Positions 1 to 11,132 are shown, counted from the first letter of the stretch. The stretch is 48,071 nt of DNA from Punctularia strigosozonata HHB-11173 SS5 (GCF_000264995.1 NW_006767437.1:1173383-1221453), one strand, 5' to 3'. Program-made: numbers and translations. Notes: generated by a model from the sequence alone, not told the origin.

Positions 1-1293
1 TCACGTATGGACATGTAAGGTCCACATGCGATGCCGGAGCACCCTGGACGATCGAGCTGGTACGTCGTTGGCGGGGACGCGATGGGCATGCATTCTGCAC
101 GCGGGGATTAGAGGACGTTACAAAACAAAAATAAATAAACTGGCGTACCCGTCATTCCGTATGATGGAAGAACGACAGCGCCGTTGAACGTTTCCTTGAG
201 CTGTATAGCGAGCGCGGGGAGAAGCCCGCCCGCAGCATTGCAGATCATGCGAATCCGCGTGTCTTTCGAGGGGACGATATCGGAAGGTTGCGCGGACAGG
301 ATGGCGTGGTGCATCGTGGGCGCCGCGTAATACCTGTACAACATCAGCAATTTTCGAAGGTCAAAGATACGACGCTCTTACCATGTCGCTCCAAGACCAG
401 TCGCAAGTTCCCAGAAGGCGTTGGCGTCGAACCCGGAGGCGATGATCGCGCTGCCTCCTGACATCATAGGCGCGAAGAGATTCCGGACGATACCGCCAAC
501 GTGGAAAAGAGGCATCATGTTCATGTTGACGTCGGACTCGCGCAGGTCCCAGGACTTGACGACGGCCAACGTGCCGATAATGATTGATCGGAGCGCATAA
601 CTGAAAAACGTTGAGAAAATAGACAATGACAATGCAAATAACGACTCACGGGACGACCTTCTTCTTTCCGCTCGTTCCAGAGGTATGAAGGACCAGAGAC
701 TGATCGTAGAGGCCGTGCGGCTTGGAGGGCGGTAACGTCACGCCGAACGAGCCATCCGCGTTGTCGACGACCATATCGAAGAGGCCCACCGGCCCCCCGA
801 GATGGTGTTCGACGTAGATGATTTCGCACCCGAGGTGCTCGCGCAGCTCGCGCAGCTCGAGACGCTCGGCCGCATCGCGCGTGGTCACCACGGCGCGGAC
901 ACCCAGTCGTTCTGCGTCTTCCCGAAGCTCGGCAGCCGTGCAGCTGGCGTTAACGGGCGCGCAGGTGTGATATGTCGCCAGAGCGATGAGGGCGACGGCG
1001 TTCTCGCACCCGGTGGGGAGCGCGATCATCACGCGGTCGTTGGGGCCCAGGCGCTTCGAAGGGTCGGAGACGGGGAGCGCGAAGTGCGAGACGAACTCGC
1101 GGAGGTCGGCGTGGGTGAGAGGGGGTCGCTGGGGGTCGGGATACCATAGCGCAGGCTGAGATGTGGACGGTAGGCAGTCGAGGAAGGTCTCGACGCGTCC
1201 GGCGTCGGTGACGAGTTCGGCGAGTTGGTCTCCGAGGGAGATACCGGACGGAGGCGCAGGGAGAGAGTGGATGAAGGCTAGAGGAACGGACAT
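1..1293 (-). CDS. AMP-binding (acyl-CoA synthetase / adenylate-forming) enzyme, N-terminal part, cut by window edge
   Basis: Adenylate-forming enzymes activate a carboxylic acid with ATP and then usually pass it to CoA or a carrier thiol. Exons read on the minus strand are 1293-650, 600-382, 333-149 and 94-1, about 380 codons, and the gene continues off the left edge. The protein starts MSVPLAFIHSL and carries the P-loop-like A3 core HTSGTSGKKKVVP near residue 205, a PLFHVGG motif typical of the family, and the A5 core SYGMTECMP, which is created only when the intron at 148-95 is removed. No signal peptide is visible. The missing C-terminus would hold the hinge and the catalytic lysine, so the exact class cannot be decided: a stand-alone acyl-CoA ligase or a longer NRPS-like synthetase with a carrier domain are both possible. 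It is divergent from the permease gene 2.5 kb away. Confidence 0.88.
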
Positions 1294-1390
1294 GATGTGT
1301 TTCGGCTTGAGGGGGAATAATGTGAATCCAATCGTAGGACATATTCAGACTTAAGTACAGACAAAGGCTAGGGGTTCGGCTGGAATGCGC

Positions 1391-1601
1391 GAATTGGAGC
1401 GACCGTCGGATACGATTGGCATGTCACGATATCTGTGTGACAAGAACGCGGAATGAGGAATTGGAGGGACCGTCGGATACGATTCGTATGTCCCGATCGC
1501 TGTATGACAAGAAAGCGGAACGCGGAATTGGGGCCTCCGTCGGATACGATTGGTATGTCACAAACACTGTGTGACAAGAAAGCGGTATGAGGAATTGGGG
1601 C
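1391..1601. repeat. 67-bp direct tandem repeat, three units plus a partial
   Basis: Units begin with GAATTGG at 1391, 1458, 1525 and 1592, a constant period of 67 bases. Each unit contains the shared core CCGTCGGATACGATT followed by a diverged tATGTC and a TGACAAGAA segment. Differences between units are scattered substitutions, so the array is not brand new. It lies 100-300 bases upstream of the acyl-CoA ligase start codon and could affect its promoter; that role is inference. Confidence 0.85.
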
Positions 1602-2799
1602 CTCACTCCTTTTCCAGGCCAACCGCTCTGGGGTCGCTCGGACGAGTTTGTGAGGGCTGGACTACCCCACGCCGCGACGCAGAGCGAGCGTTCGATAAGC
1701 AGATCCCAAAGAGTAATGTGCCGTCCGTGCCTGCCCATCCGGACACCCTTGCGCGATCGCCAAAATTCGGGTCCAAACAAAGTCCGGCGGAGTATCTGTC
1801 CAGCTTTCGCGCGGATGGAAGACTGTCATCCCCGAGACGATGCTCACAAAGGCAACATCCGCTCGACGCATCTCGGTCTGGCACAGCTTTTCCAAGGGAC
1901 CTAAACCATGCTGCCGGGGGCTTCGATATGTGGTGCAGATCGATTGTTGTGGCGCGTGCGGGAATGCACATAAACGGACGCAAAGCGGACCGGAAAGGAA
2001 ACGTCGGTGGAGGGCGTCCTTCTGCGGCGGGCCAGCGGGAGCAGTGATCATGGCGATGCAGTGGCGGAATCGGAGAGATCGGCGGTCACGTCGCGTGCTT
2101 TCGACGGTGGATGCCGGAGGACGAGGAGGAGTGGGGAACCGGATGCGAGGCGGTATTCGTTGGCGAAACATGCACTGTTCCCGGGCAGTCCGTCATTGAC
2201 CCCTTATGACACTGGGGTTGTCGTCGTACTATCCGCACTCGGCATCTGCAAATGCATGGGAACTTCGCGGAGAGGATTAGCTTCCTTATCCACACCACAG
2301 CAGCGCTAAACTCCTTACAGACGCTCATGCCGCATTGCGGTCGATCGTGCAAAGAGCAATAGGGGTACGGAAGAACATCGCCCCAAAGTAGCCAAGGCAC
2401 GGAAGTGTGTAAGGTCGGTGTGTCACTGGGCTCCCTTGCACATTCGCCCTCTTTCGTTCTCTTCCGCCCCGGGACGGGGGGTACGCGCCTCCGAGGCGGG
2501 GCCCGGATAGCGCATGCAGTGTACAGTACCTTTTGGCTTGCTCGAAACGGGATACCCGCGCCCGCTATCTTTTGGCGGTCGAGAGCAGGTCGAGAACAAA
2601 GATCAGAGTGAAACTGCGGGCGCGCGCATACGGTTATCTGGCCGACACAATAGGACCAGTATGGAGCAGTATGGGGGGCGGAATGATTGTTTTGTTCCGC
2701 GCACCTCCACGCTTCCGCTGAGGAATTACCGCAGCCCGCGTGGCAAAATACCCACAGTCACAGGCGTGATCCCACGGTAAGTACAGAGTCAGCCGGGCC

Positions 2800-3003
2800 G
2801 CTCGCGCGCTCCACAGCGCCGAACACTGCGCTCAACAGCGCCGCCGCCGCGCTCAACAGCACCGTGGCCATGCTTAACAGCGCCGCCCCCCCGCTCAACA
2901 GCGCCGTGGCCACCGCGCTGAACAGCGCCCCCACGACACCGCGCCCCACAGCGCCGAACACGAACAGCGCCGCCAACGCCGCGCTCGACGGCACCGGGCT
3001 CGA
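2800..3003. repeat. GC-rich minisatellite built on a CTCAACAGCGCCG core
   Basis: The core GCTCAACAGCGCCG and variants (ACAGCGCCGAACAC, TGAACAGCGCC) recur irregularly about every 15-35 bases. One forward frame (2687-3151) reads it as Ala-Leu-Asn-Ser repeats, but that frame has no start context, no splice structure and no recognisable domain, so I treat it as a repeat and not a gene. Confidence 0.7.
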
Positions 3004-3799
3004 CATGGCGGATTTTCGTCTTGTATATACAGTTGAACAGCTGGCGATTCTGATTTTTTTTTTCAGTGTCTACCTGCGCTGCCGCACGCACATGCGACAA
3101 AGATGGCCGACGACGGGACTGCGCGGATGGCGTATGCACATGGCAATCTGACTGTTGATATCTGTTGATTCGCATTTTGACTGATCGTTGATCAATATGA
3201 TTGGGTTGTAGATCCGGGAAGGTATGTACGATACGCCGAAGTTCGATTGGAGAGCAAGGACCAGGTCAAAGCGCACATACTAGCAATGCATCGTACTGCG
3301 TATGTGTACGTTTGTGTACTATTGGTGTAATCGCAGGTAGAAGCTGAGAAGGCTTGGACACCCGCGCGTGCCTGAAGGTGCGAGCCGGACCTACGTTAGT
3401 TCCGAGGCTCTCGAGCTGCGAGAACGGATGAGGTAGCATTATCCGGAGAGCTGGCTATTCCTGCGTAGAGTTCAATATAGACGGCGCTTCGCCGTACAGC
3501 ATGATGTCTTGTATGTAGCTTGTCTGCCCGTTCCAGCCGGCTCGGAGTCCGGAGCCAAGGGAGGAGCAAAGTATGGACGCACGTGCGCGTTCTCTGTATC
3601 GTTTTGGTCCGCGCACTGCCATCATTTTTTGATTTTGGGAGAGGCGCTCCCACCGAGCGAGATAAGAACGGGAAGGGGGGAGGGCAGAAAGACCCACCTG
3701 CGTTCTGTTTCCGTCTGCATCGGTGTCTTTCCCTCTTGCTCGTATACGACGCGCAACGACCATCGGACCTTGACCAGGACCAGTCCTTGTGCTGCAAAG

Positions 3800-5686
3800 A
3801 TGTCGATGTTCAAGCTGAACAAGCCGCTGTCGCAGGTCTCGCTCATCTTCGCGTGCGGGACCGCGCTGTTCTCGGACGGGTACGCGAACAACATCATCGG
3901 GAGCGGTGAGTAGCCAAGCGTTTTCGAGCTTCTCCGACGTGCAGTGAGCTCACGGGATGAATTGTTGTGGCGGGATAGTCACCACTTGTGAGTAACCCGT
4001 TCAAGGACCCTTCTAAATGCATGGGCTTCTCTGAACTGCACCTGTGCTAGGCATGAGGCGAACCTATGGCGCGGACAGGGTCAACGCGCACTCCTTCCCG
4101 ACCGTGTTGTCGTCCCTCACGTTCGCGGGCACGGTCGTCGGCATGCTCACCTTTGGCTACCTTTCCGACAAGATGGGCCGTAAATTTGGCATGGTACGTC
4201 CCCTCTGCCTCCTCGTAATCCAGCGTACGTACGCTCAACGAAATGCTTTCTCCGCCTCTGTGTTTCAGATGACCGCGACGGGCATCGTCGCCTTCTTCTC
4301 CGCGCTCTCCGCCGGCTCGAGCGGCACCAATTTGCACGGGCTAGTCGCCATGCTCGCTGTCTGTCGTTTCTTCCTCGGTATCGGCGTCGGCGCGGAGTAC
4401 CCTTGCGGGTCCGTCGCGGCGAGCGAACAGAGCGAGGAACCCGGGATCGCGAAGAACGCGCAGCACCGCTGGTTCGCGCTCGCGACGAACACGATGATCG
4501 ACGTTGGTTTCGTCGTCGGCGCCTTCGTCCCGCTCGTGCTCTGGTGGATCTTCGGCGACAACCACCTCCGCGCGGTGTGGAGGCTCTCGCTCGGGCTCGG
4601 CGTCATCCCAGCGCTTGCGGTGTTCGTGTGGTACGTGCTTCCTGCGTGCATAAGTGCATATATGTGTCGGGAGATCTGAACTGGATTGTGTATGGAACAG
4701 GCGTCTGCGGATGGAGGAGCCCACGCGCTACAAGGAGAGCTCGATCACGCGCGGTCGCATCCCGTACTTCCTCATCCTCAAGCGCTACTGGAAGGGCCTT
4801 CTCGGCGTCTGCATCTCCTGGTTCCTGTACGACTTTATCGTCTACCCCTTTGGCCTCTACTCGTCCACCATCACCGACAACATTACCGGCGGCGACTCCC
4901 GGCTCAGCGTCGTCTTCGGTTGGTCTGTCGTCATCAAGTACGTATCCTCTCGTTAGTCTCTTCCTTCTCTCTCCCCTCACGCATCTTCTTTGTCAGCTTG
5001 TTCTACATTCCGGGCACCGTCGGCGGCGCGTTCCTCGTTGACTACCTGGGCCCGAAGAACACGATGATCTTCGGGCTCATCATGCAGGCCATCATCGGCT
5101 TCATCATGAGCGGCGCCTACCAAGCGCTCACCAAGCACATCGCCGCCTTCGCCGTCGTCTACGGCATCTTCCTCTCCTTCGGCGAGGTCGGCCCCGGTAA
5201 CTGCCTCGGCATGCTCGCGGCGAAGTCGGGCCCGACCGCCGTCCGTGGCCAATACTATGGCTTCGCCGCTGCCGTGGGCAAGATCGGCGCGTTCGTCGGG
5301 ACGTGGGGTACGTTTCCTTCTATCCTTTGCAGCCACTCCTCTCCTCCGCCCTTCACTCACTCACCTTCATCTTGGCAGTGTTCCCCCCCATGATCAAGGC
5401 CTTCGGCGGCTCGGGCACCGCGCGCGGCAATACCGGCCCCTTCTGGGTCGGCTCCGGCCTCGCGATCTTCTCCGCCCTCGTCGTGTTCTTCCTCATCAAG
5501 CCGCTCACGCACGACGGCATGGTTGCCGAGGACATCGCGTTCCGCGAGTACCTCGAGGCGCACGGGTACGACACCTCGCTCATGGGTCTCGGCGGCTCGT
5601 CCGACTCGCTCGCGCCCCAGTCCGACGCGCCGTCGATCGTGGACGAGAAGGCGGCGCCGGAGAAGGTGTCGGAGAAGGCGGTTTGA
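3800..5686 (+). CDS. MFS permease of the GIT1/phosphate-type (glycerophosphodiester or phosphate transporter)
   Basis: A major facilitator superfamily membrane transporter, most like fungal GIT1/PHO84-type permeases that import phosphate or glycerophosphodiesters at the plasma membrane; the substrate is inferred from resemblance. Exons: 3800-3905, 3979-3987, 4051-4193, 4269-4630, 4701-4937, 4997-5307 and 5379-5686, giving 491 residues, normal for the family. The second exon is only 9 bases. The start gives MSMFKLNKPLSQ. The MFS signature GYLSDKMGRKFG follows the second helix; other family stretches are GIGVGAEYPCGS, MEEPTRYKES in the central loop, and GEVGPGNCLG in the second half. The acidic C-terminal tail after LMGLGG is cytoplasmic and unconserved. 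Upstream DNA at 3640-3799 is CT-rich in part. It converges on SEM1 downstream. Confidence 0.93.
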
Positions 5687-6132
5687 GCGAGCGGGGGCGT
5701 CCGCACGCATACCCAGGCGTCAAAAAAAACTGATTATTTAAGTAATGTTGTAATGACGGTCACGTCTTTCTTGCTACGGATGGTAGATCGGTGTTGTGTT
5801 ATAATTTCATGCTGTGCGCTCGAGCAATATAGCGACGTATGCTCGTCATCTTACGAACGTCTGGGCGGTTCCTGCATCGTGCGATGATTCTACACGGAAT
5901 TTCAGGAAGGAGAGCCTTAAAATAGCCGTTCAGCGCTTCCATGATCCACCTTGACGAGCGCTGGTGGAACACGAGGACCGTTGGGACTGCAGCTACATTA
6001 ACCATTTGGTCGAATGCGACAGGTTTCTGATAGGAAAGAAGGAATTCAGGCAGAGGAGAATACGACGTGCTTTCCAGGGCAAAAAGAGTACAGCTTGCGA
6101 CAGAGATACGAACGGAAACGTGGTTCGATTCG
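5687..6132. other. Intergenic stretch between convergent genes (permease and SEM1)
   Basis: This 446-base stretch lies between two tail-to-tail genes and must contain both 3' untranslated regions and polyadenylation sites. An A-rich run follows the permease stop at about 5722-5730. I see no gene in it. Confidence 0.6.
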
Positions 6133-6578
6133 TTATGTCTGCATCGCATCTCCGCCCTTCCCAGTTTTCGCCAGTTCGTTGCTGAGGAGAAAGGTTTGTT
6201 GAGGCTCTCTTTGTAAGCGTGCGTGCGGGTCCGACAACGTACCGTAGCTGCATGCTGAACTCGTCCTCGATGTCGTCGTCGTCCCAGTTGTCCTCCCAGA
6301 GCTTGTTGCCGCCCGACTGCGCGGCACCTGGAGCGGCACCGCCAAGGTGCTTCAAATCTGTCTCCGAGTCGTCCCAGTCTATCGATTAGGCGGTGATCAA
6401 TATGGCGATGGACTTGCAGCTGAGTTATGGGGAGGGGCCGACCTTGTACAGGGAACTCCTCAAACTCGTCGTCCTCTTCCAATACGCCGAGAGTGGGCGG
6501 GGCATTCTGTTCTTTGTTGGATTCCTCTAGCGCGGCAGCGTCTGTCTTTGCTTTGGATGTGGATGCGTCGGAGGACAT
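6133..6578 (-). CDS. SEM1: SEM1/DSS1 proteasome lid and TREX-2 subunit
   Basis: SEM1/DSS1 is a small disordered acidic protein of the 26S proteasome lid, also found in TREX-2 and bound to BRCA2 in species that have it. Exons on the minus strand are 6578-6443, 6378-6243 and 6181-6133, giving 106 residues. Both diagnostic acidic blocks are present: EEDDEFEEFPVQ followed across the first intron by DWDDSE, then KLWEDNWDDDDIEDEF, which reaches SMQLRNEL across the second intron. The N-terminal 30 residues are Ser/Ala/Lys rich and variable. The C-terminal tail is LAKTGKGGDAMQT. The usual length is 70-110 residues, so this is complete. The assignment is firm because both acidic blocks are spliced together in frame at canonical sites. 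Confidence 0.95.
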
Positions 6579-7265
6579 GATGCGATGGGGCGAGATGGAA
6601 CGCGTCCGAGGAGGGACGCGTACGCGCTGCTTTTGGCTGTTCAGTCAGGTGACGTATTCTACTTCATAATATAAGTACTTGACTGTATATTATGAAAGGC
6701 CTCTTTCCCCACTACTGTGCCGTAGCGATGGCCTGGAACGGGTATATTCGGGACATCAATGAGTGGTCTCAACCTCAGCCTTTTCTGGGATCTATCTCTC
6801 TACAGTGTCTTTGGTACCGGTCATCTTCGGGTGTGCTTTCAGTCGTCGGGGTACGGGCCTTGCCACTGGTTGTTCGACAGTCCGAGTTCTTGGTGCGCTT
6901 GGACAAAGCGTCGTGTGGCCGTGATACATCGAAACAGGGCTCGGAAGGATCTTGTGTTCGATAATAAGAAACTGATGTTAGTCACTCGTACTCCAATTTC
7001 TCTCTGCATTATCCGCCTGTAAGGTTGTACTCAAGGTTGAAAAGTAAACATCTAGACTCTTCGCATGCTTCGAAGTTGTCCTGCTCTCATTGTTGGCCTG
7101 CAGACGTTGCTTGTGGTTTTATCTATCTAAGTCGGTGCCTATATCTGCCATCGGAGTCATAGGGCTATCGAAGCTGTGTATCCGATGATGGTCGCGCTAT
7201 AAAGCCAATACGGGCAGCGAAGATCGCCAAGTACACCACCCAAATACCTCAACGTGTCTCTCTAC
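6579..7265. promoter_or_regulatory. Divergent intergenic region of SEM1 and the PARG-domain gene, with TATA-like element
   Basis: This 687-base gene-free stretch drives SEM1 to the left and the PARG-domain gene to the right. A TATA-like CTATAAAG lies at 7198-7205, about 60 bases before the ATG at 7266, a plausible core promoter. Nothing else in it is recognisable as a gene. Confidence 0.5.
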
Positions 7266-8217
7266 ATGCTGAGCCACGCCGACAGAGTTGCAGCGCGCAT
7301 CAAGGTCGCCCATGAAAACATCACCCACCACTTTCCCGAACTTATACCCTCTCTCGCGATACCCTTCCACCGCGCCGCATACTACCCTACCCTACTGCCC
7401 ACCACCGAGCCCGTGAAGCTCAAGCACGCGACCCGATTCTACGTCGCACAGCAGGACACGCTCACCTGCGCCAAGGCACTCGTGCGCGCTCACGGGAGCG
7501 ACAAGGTTGCGGTGCTCAACATGGCGAATCACAAGCAGCCCGGCGGCGGGTTCCTCACCGGCGCTGGCGCGCAGGAGGAGGCCATGTGTCGCCGCAGCAC
7601 GCTCTTCCTGCACCTTACGCAGACGCAGGGAACGCTGGGCAAGATGTACCCGTTTCCGAAGCACGTATCCGCCATCTGGACGCCGGGCGTTCGCGTGTTC
7701 AGGGACGAGGGCGCGGCGCACTATAACGTGTGGCCGGATCACCAGCGGTTTGACGTCGCGGTCATCACCGCAGCGGCGGTGCAGAACCCCCCTCTAGATC
7801 GCACCGGTCAAGAGTTCAAGTATGTGGCAGACGTTCAGCGCACGAGGGTCAAGATGGCTCAAATAGTGGGTGCTCTTGGTGTTCGATCAGTGAGGCACGT
7901 TTACTGACGGCCTTTTCGTTGGCAGCTGCGCATCGCCAAAGCTCAGGGGATCACGCATCTTGTCCTCGGTGCTTTCGGATGCGGCGCGTTCGGCAATCCC
8001 CCACCTGCCATAGCAAAGCTGTGGTGGGAGGCGCTCTTTCAACCTGACGTTCGTGGCGCTTTCACGGAAGTCTGGTTTGCGGTCATCGATGTAAGCACCA
8101 GCTGCACGTCCAGAAAGATGCATTCTGATATGTGGTAATGAAATATAGAAGAGCGGGAGTAGTAATTATCCCATATTTCACGCCATGTTCCATGGCAAGG
8201 TGGATTCGGGTCTTTGA
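7266..8217 (+). CDS. Microbial-type PARG catalytic domain protein (DUF2263/TIGR02452 family)
   Basis: A probable poly(ADP-ribose) or ADP-ribose hydrolase of the bacterial-type PARG fold. Exons 7266-7865, 7926-8090 and 8149-8217 give 277 residues, typical of the family. The first in-frame ATG is at 7266 (MLSHADRVAARI); a GTG twelve bases upstream is not a likely eukaryotic start. The N-terminal helical part precedes KVAVLNMANHKQPGGGF. The PARG signature GGG-x(7)-QEE is present as GGGFLTGAGAQEE near residues 93-105. The macro-domain core continues with VITAAAVQNPP and ends in VLGAFGCGAFGNPP in exon 2, the second ADP-ribose-binding loop. The last exon gives the short tail after WFAVID. No targeting signal is evident, so a cytosolic or nuclear place is likely. 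Catalysis is inferred from the intact signature. Confidence 0.9.
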
Positions 8218-8790
8218 TTAACATCGCTTGTGACTAGGGACGTAGGCGCGTGTGTATTCGCCTTCGACTGTATGCTTGCATTTGTATCATCTAGCGCCGA
8301 AGCCGTTGGAGGAACTTCAGACTGATACCCTGCCGCGTTGTTACAGCCACAGGAATCCGACTTGACGAAGGTTCCTGCGTTTCGCGCACTACTTCTGTCC
8401 ATCTGTACTCCCGTCCATGTGCACGATTAAATGCATCTGTGGGCCCAGGATCAACCTATGTTCAAAATGGAAATCTTACACAGAGCAAAACAGGAGGTTG
8501 TGAAGGACGTTCGTTCTAAATATATTTTCGCAACGCAACCATCCCTGATCCGGCTAGAGCTCGAGATGGTTGAGTACAGATGCAGAGAAGGCGAACGAGC
8601 CCGATGTGATTCGCCAGCCCCAACCGCATGTGATTACCGCTCACGATGATGTCAACCGGCCTCTGCGAGAATCCGGTGGCTTGCGCTCGGATCCTAATTT
8701 GTATACCCCAGAGCACTTCGTCTTTAGCCTCCGCATACCACCTTTGCACAGGAACTGTTGCGTCTTGATATCCTTTGGCCAATCGTGACG
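8218..8790. other. Intergenic stretch upstream of the citrate synthase
   Basis: 573 bases between two same-strand genes. It contains the 3' end of the PARG-domain transcript and the citrate synthase promoter. The open frames on both strands are short and have no family resemblance. No gene is called. Confidence 0.55.
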
Positions 8791-11132
8791 ATGGGCAAGC
8801 AACCGGAGAGCGAGAGCCTCACTGTGCGCGATAACCGCACAGGCAAAACGTACAATGTCCCGTAAGTTTCAGTCTTGTCTCATCGAGCATGGCCATGGTA
8901 TGTCGAGGAACTGGCGGTAATGGTGTGGTTGTAGGATCGTGAACAACACGGTGTCGGCTTCGGCCTTCAAGTCGATGTCGGCGCCCAAGAAGGAGGGCGA
9001 GCGCGATGAGAATGATACAGAGAAGGGTCTTCGGGTGCTGGACAAGGGATTCATGAACACTGCTGTGATCCAGAGCGAGATCACGTATATTGACGGAGAC
9101 GCCGGCGGTATGTGGAATACACTCAAAAACCAGGCGATTGTTACTGAGCTTTCGCGAGCAGTACTTCGATACCGGTATGCACCCCGAAGACATGAGTATG
9201 CGCGCAGAGACGCTGAAGCGCGTTTGCTCCCAGCGGATACCCAATCGAACAACTTGCGCTCCACTCCAGCTTCCTCGAGACGGCATATCTCCTCATCTAT
9301 GGTTCTTTGCCCAGCAAGAGACAACTTCATACCTTCGAAACCGAGGTGATGCATCACAGCGGTGCTCACTCGGACGCGGAGGACTTCTTCCGTTCCTTCC
9401 GGTGCGGCTTCCGCTTCCGCCAGAGCATGCAGCGTTACCGATTATCTCGTTGCCAGATATGATGCGCATCCAATGGCAATCTTGACGTCTGCGTTCTCGT
9501 ACCTCGGCTCATACTACAGCGAAGCTAATCCATCCCTACAAGGCGAGGGGCACATAGTTCATCGCATCGACGTCCTAGCTAACGTCAACATCGTCTACAG
9601 GACAAACCTTGTTCACGAAGCGGGACCCAGCATCAATTTCCAATATGGACAAGCAGATCTATAGGCTGATTGGCAAAGCCACTACATTCGCTGCGTACGT
9701 CATGCCCATGATTTGTATCTTTTGTGTGCGCAGCTCACGTTCTGCGTAGGATGGCATATCGTGTTCGTCAGGGCCGGGACTTTGTGACCCCTCCTACAGG
9801 ATTCAGTTATACCGGCGCGTGAGTCGCAACAAGCCGCGTTTGTACCTGTCATGTCTCATTGTGTTCAAGCTTTCTGTACCAAATGGATCACCTAGGCGAA
9901 GAGAACTACGTCCCGAATCCAGTCCTCGAGAAGGCGCTCGACATTTTGTTCATCCTCCACGCTGACCACGAGTTGAACGCCTCATGTCAGTTCATCTCCG
10001 ACCCCTTACACTGGTTCTCCGAGTATCCCCCCACGGTGTTGCTGAGATTACGCTGCTTTCTGTCTGCCAGGTACAACTGTCCTTCAGACGGGTTCCTCTC
10101 TTGTCGACCCATACTCTGCCATTGCTGCCGGTTGTGCTTCGCTTTATGGCCCACTACACGGTGGCGCCAATGAAGCCGTCATTCGCATGTTGATCTCCAT
10201 CGGCAAGCCTGAGAACGTACCCGCGTTCATTGAGGCGGTCAAGAGGAGGGAGAAGGTGTTGTCAGGGTTTGGTCATCGGTAATGCTTTTTTTGGTTATTA
10301 TCAGGCTACCCGTGTTTCATTAATGGTCATTCTCTTCTTTTAGAGTATATAAGACGGTAAGAAGCCTACCGAACTGCACGCGTTGTAACTGTCGTTGATG
10401 TGCGTGTAGTCCGACCCCAGGTCTTTCATCGTGCGTCGGACGGCGGACGAAGTCTTCAAGGTGTCAGTACTTTCCCCGTCTCTGCTTGTGGGTGGATGAC
10501 TGTACTCAAGCGAACTTGCCAGCACGGGGAAAGATGAGCTCCTGGAGACTGCGATGGCATTACATGACGCAGCCATGAAAGATGAATTCTTTATCAAGAG
10601 GAAGCTCGCACCGAACGTGGACTTCTGGAGCGGCCTGATCTACCGTGCAATGGGTTTGTGGTACCTGTGATAATTCCCAACATACACGCTCATATGAATG
10701 CTAGGTTTCCCGCTCGACTTCTTCCCAGTGCTTTTCGTCGTCCCGCGCGTGGTGGGATGGATCGCGCACTGGCGACAGGTGCGCGTTGTCTCGGAGATGA
10801 ACGACCTTGGGACGTCCTGACCAAAGTCGCGTGTATTCACAGATGATGCTGCAAGAAGGCGGGGTGAAGATATGGCGACCGCGCCAGGTACGCCCGTCAT
10901 CCATTTGAAGGTTAATCGAACCCTAACACGACGTAAAGGTGTACCTCGGTTCCGGCAAGCGCGACTACGAGCCTGTTGACAGCCGTCCGGACGCTCAGAT
11001 CGCTCCCTCGCCGGTCGTGCATTCCGGGTGAGCTCAGCCGTCTCGCAGCCCGGCATTCGCGTTGACTAGGTACCGATCAGGATCACCAAGCGCACCAACC
11101 TCGCGAGCTTCAAGGGCAAGAGCAAGTTATAG
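8791..11132 (+). CDS. Citrate synthase with C-terminal peroxisomal signal (SKL)
   Basis: Condenses acetyl-CoA with oxaloacetate to citrate. Sixteen exons: 8791-8861, 8935-9107, 9162-9174, 9234-9401, 9457-9542, 9601-9694, 9750-9818, 9870-9985, 10071-10278, 10344-10356, 10410-10462, 10511-10653, 10705-10778, 10843-10887, 10939-11027 and 11081-11132; total 488 residues. Catalytic regions are visible: HADHELNAS (first active histidine), [11 protein letters not shown] (second histidine) and FGHRVYKTSDPRS (aspartate), the last assembled over three exons. The N-terminus [12 protein letters not shown] has no amphipathic mitochondrial leader, and the protein ends KGKSKL, a classical PTS1. Together these argue for peroxisomal citrate synthase serving the glyoxylate/acetyl-CoA route, as yeast CIT2 does. 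Two exons are only 13 bases, and the intron at 9543-9600 has a GC donor. The position of the intron 10463-10510 is the least certain. Confidence 0.94.

Larger units (their letters stand above)
1294..3799. other. Gene-poor intergenic stretch between divergent genes
   Basis: I see no credible coding gene in this 2.5 kb. The open frames lack family resemblance, splice structure or a start context. It separates the divergent acyl-CoA ligase and permease genes and must contain both promoters. It holds a 67-bp tandem repeat (1391-1601) and a GC-rich minisatellite (about 2800-3003), annotated separately. No transposon ends or tRNA were recognised. Confidence 0.6.

Noticed and set aside
1550-2400. 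Several open frames of 100-170 codons in the left intergenic region
   Set aside because: They overlap on both strands, have no family resemblance, no splice pattern and no start context. GC-rich DNA gives such frames by chance.
7254-7265. GTG start for the PARG-domain gene
   Set aside because: Nuclear fungal genes start at ATG; the in-frame ATG at 7266 suffices and the extra residues are not conserved.
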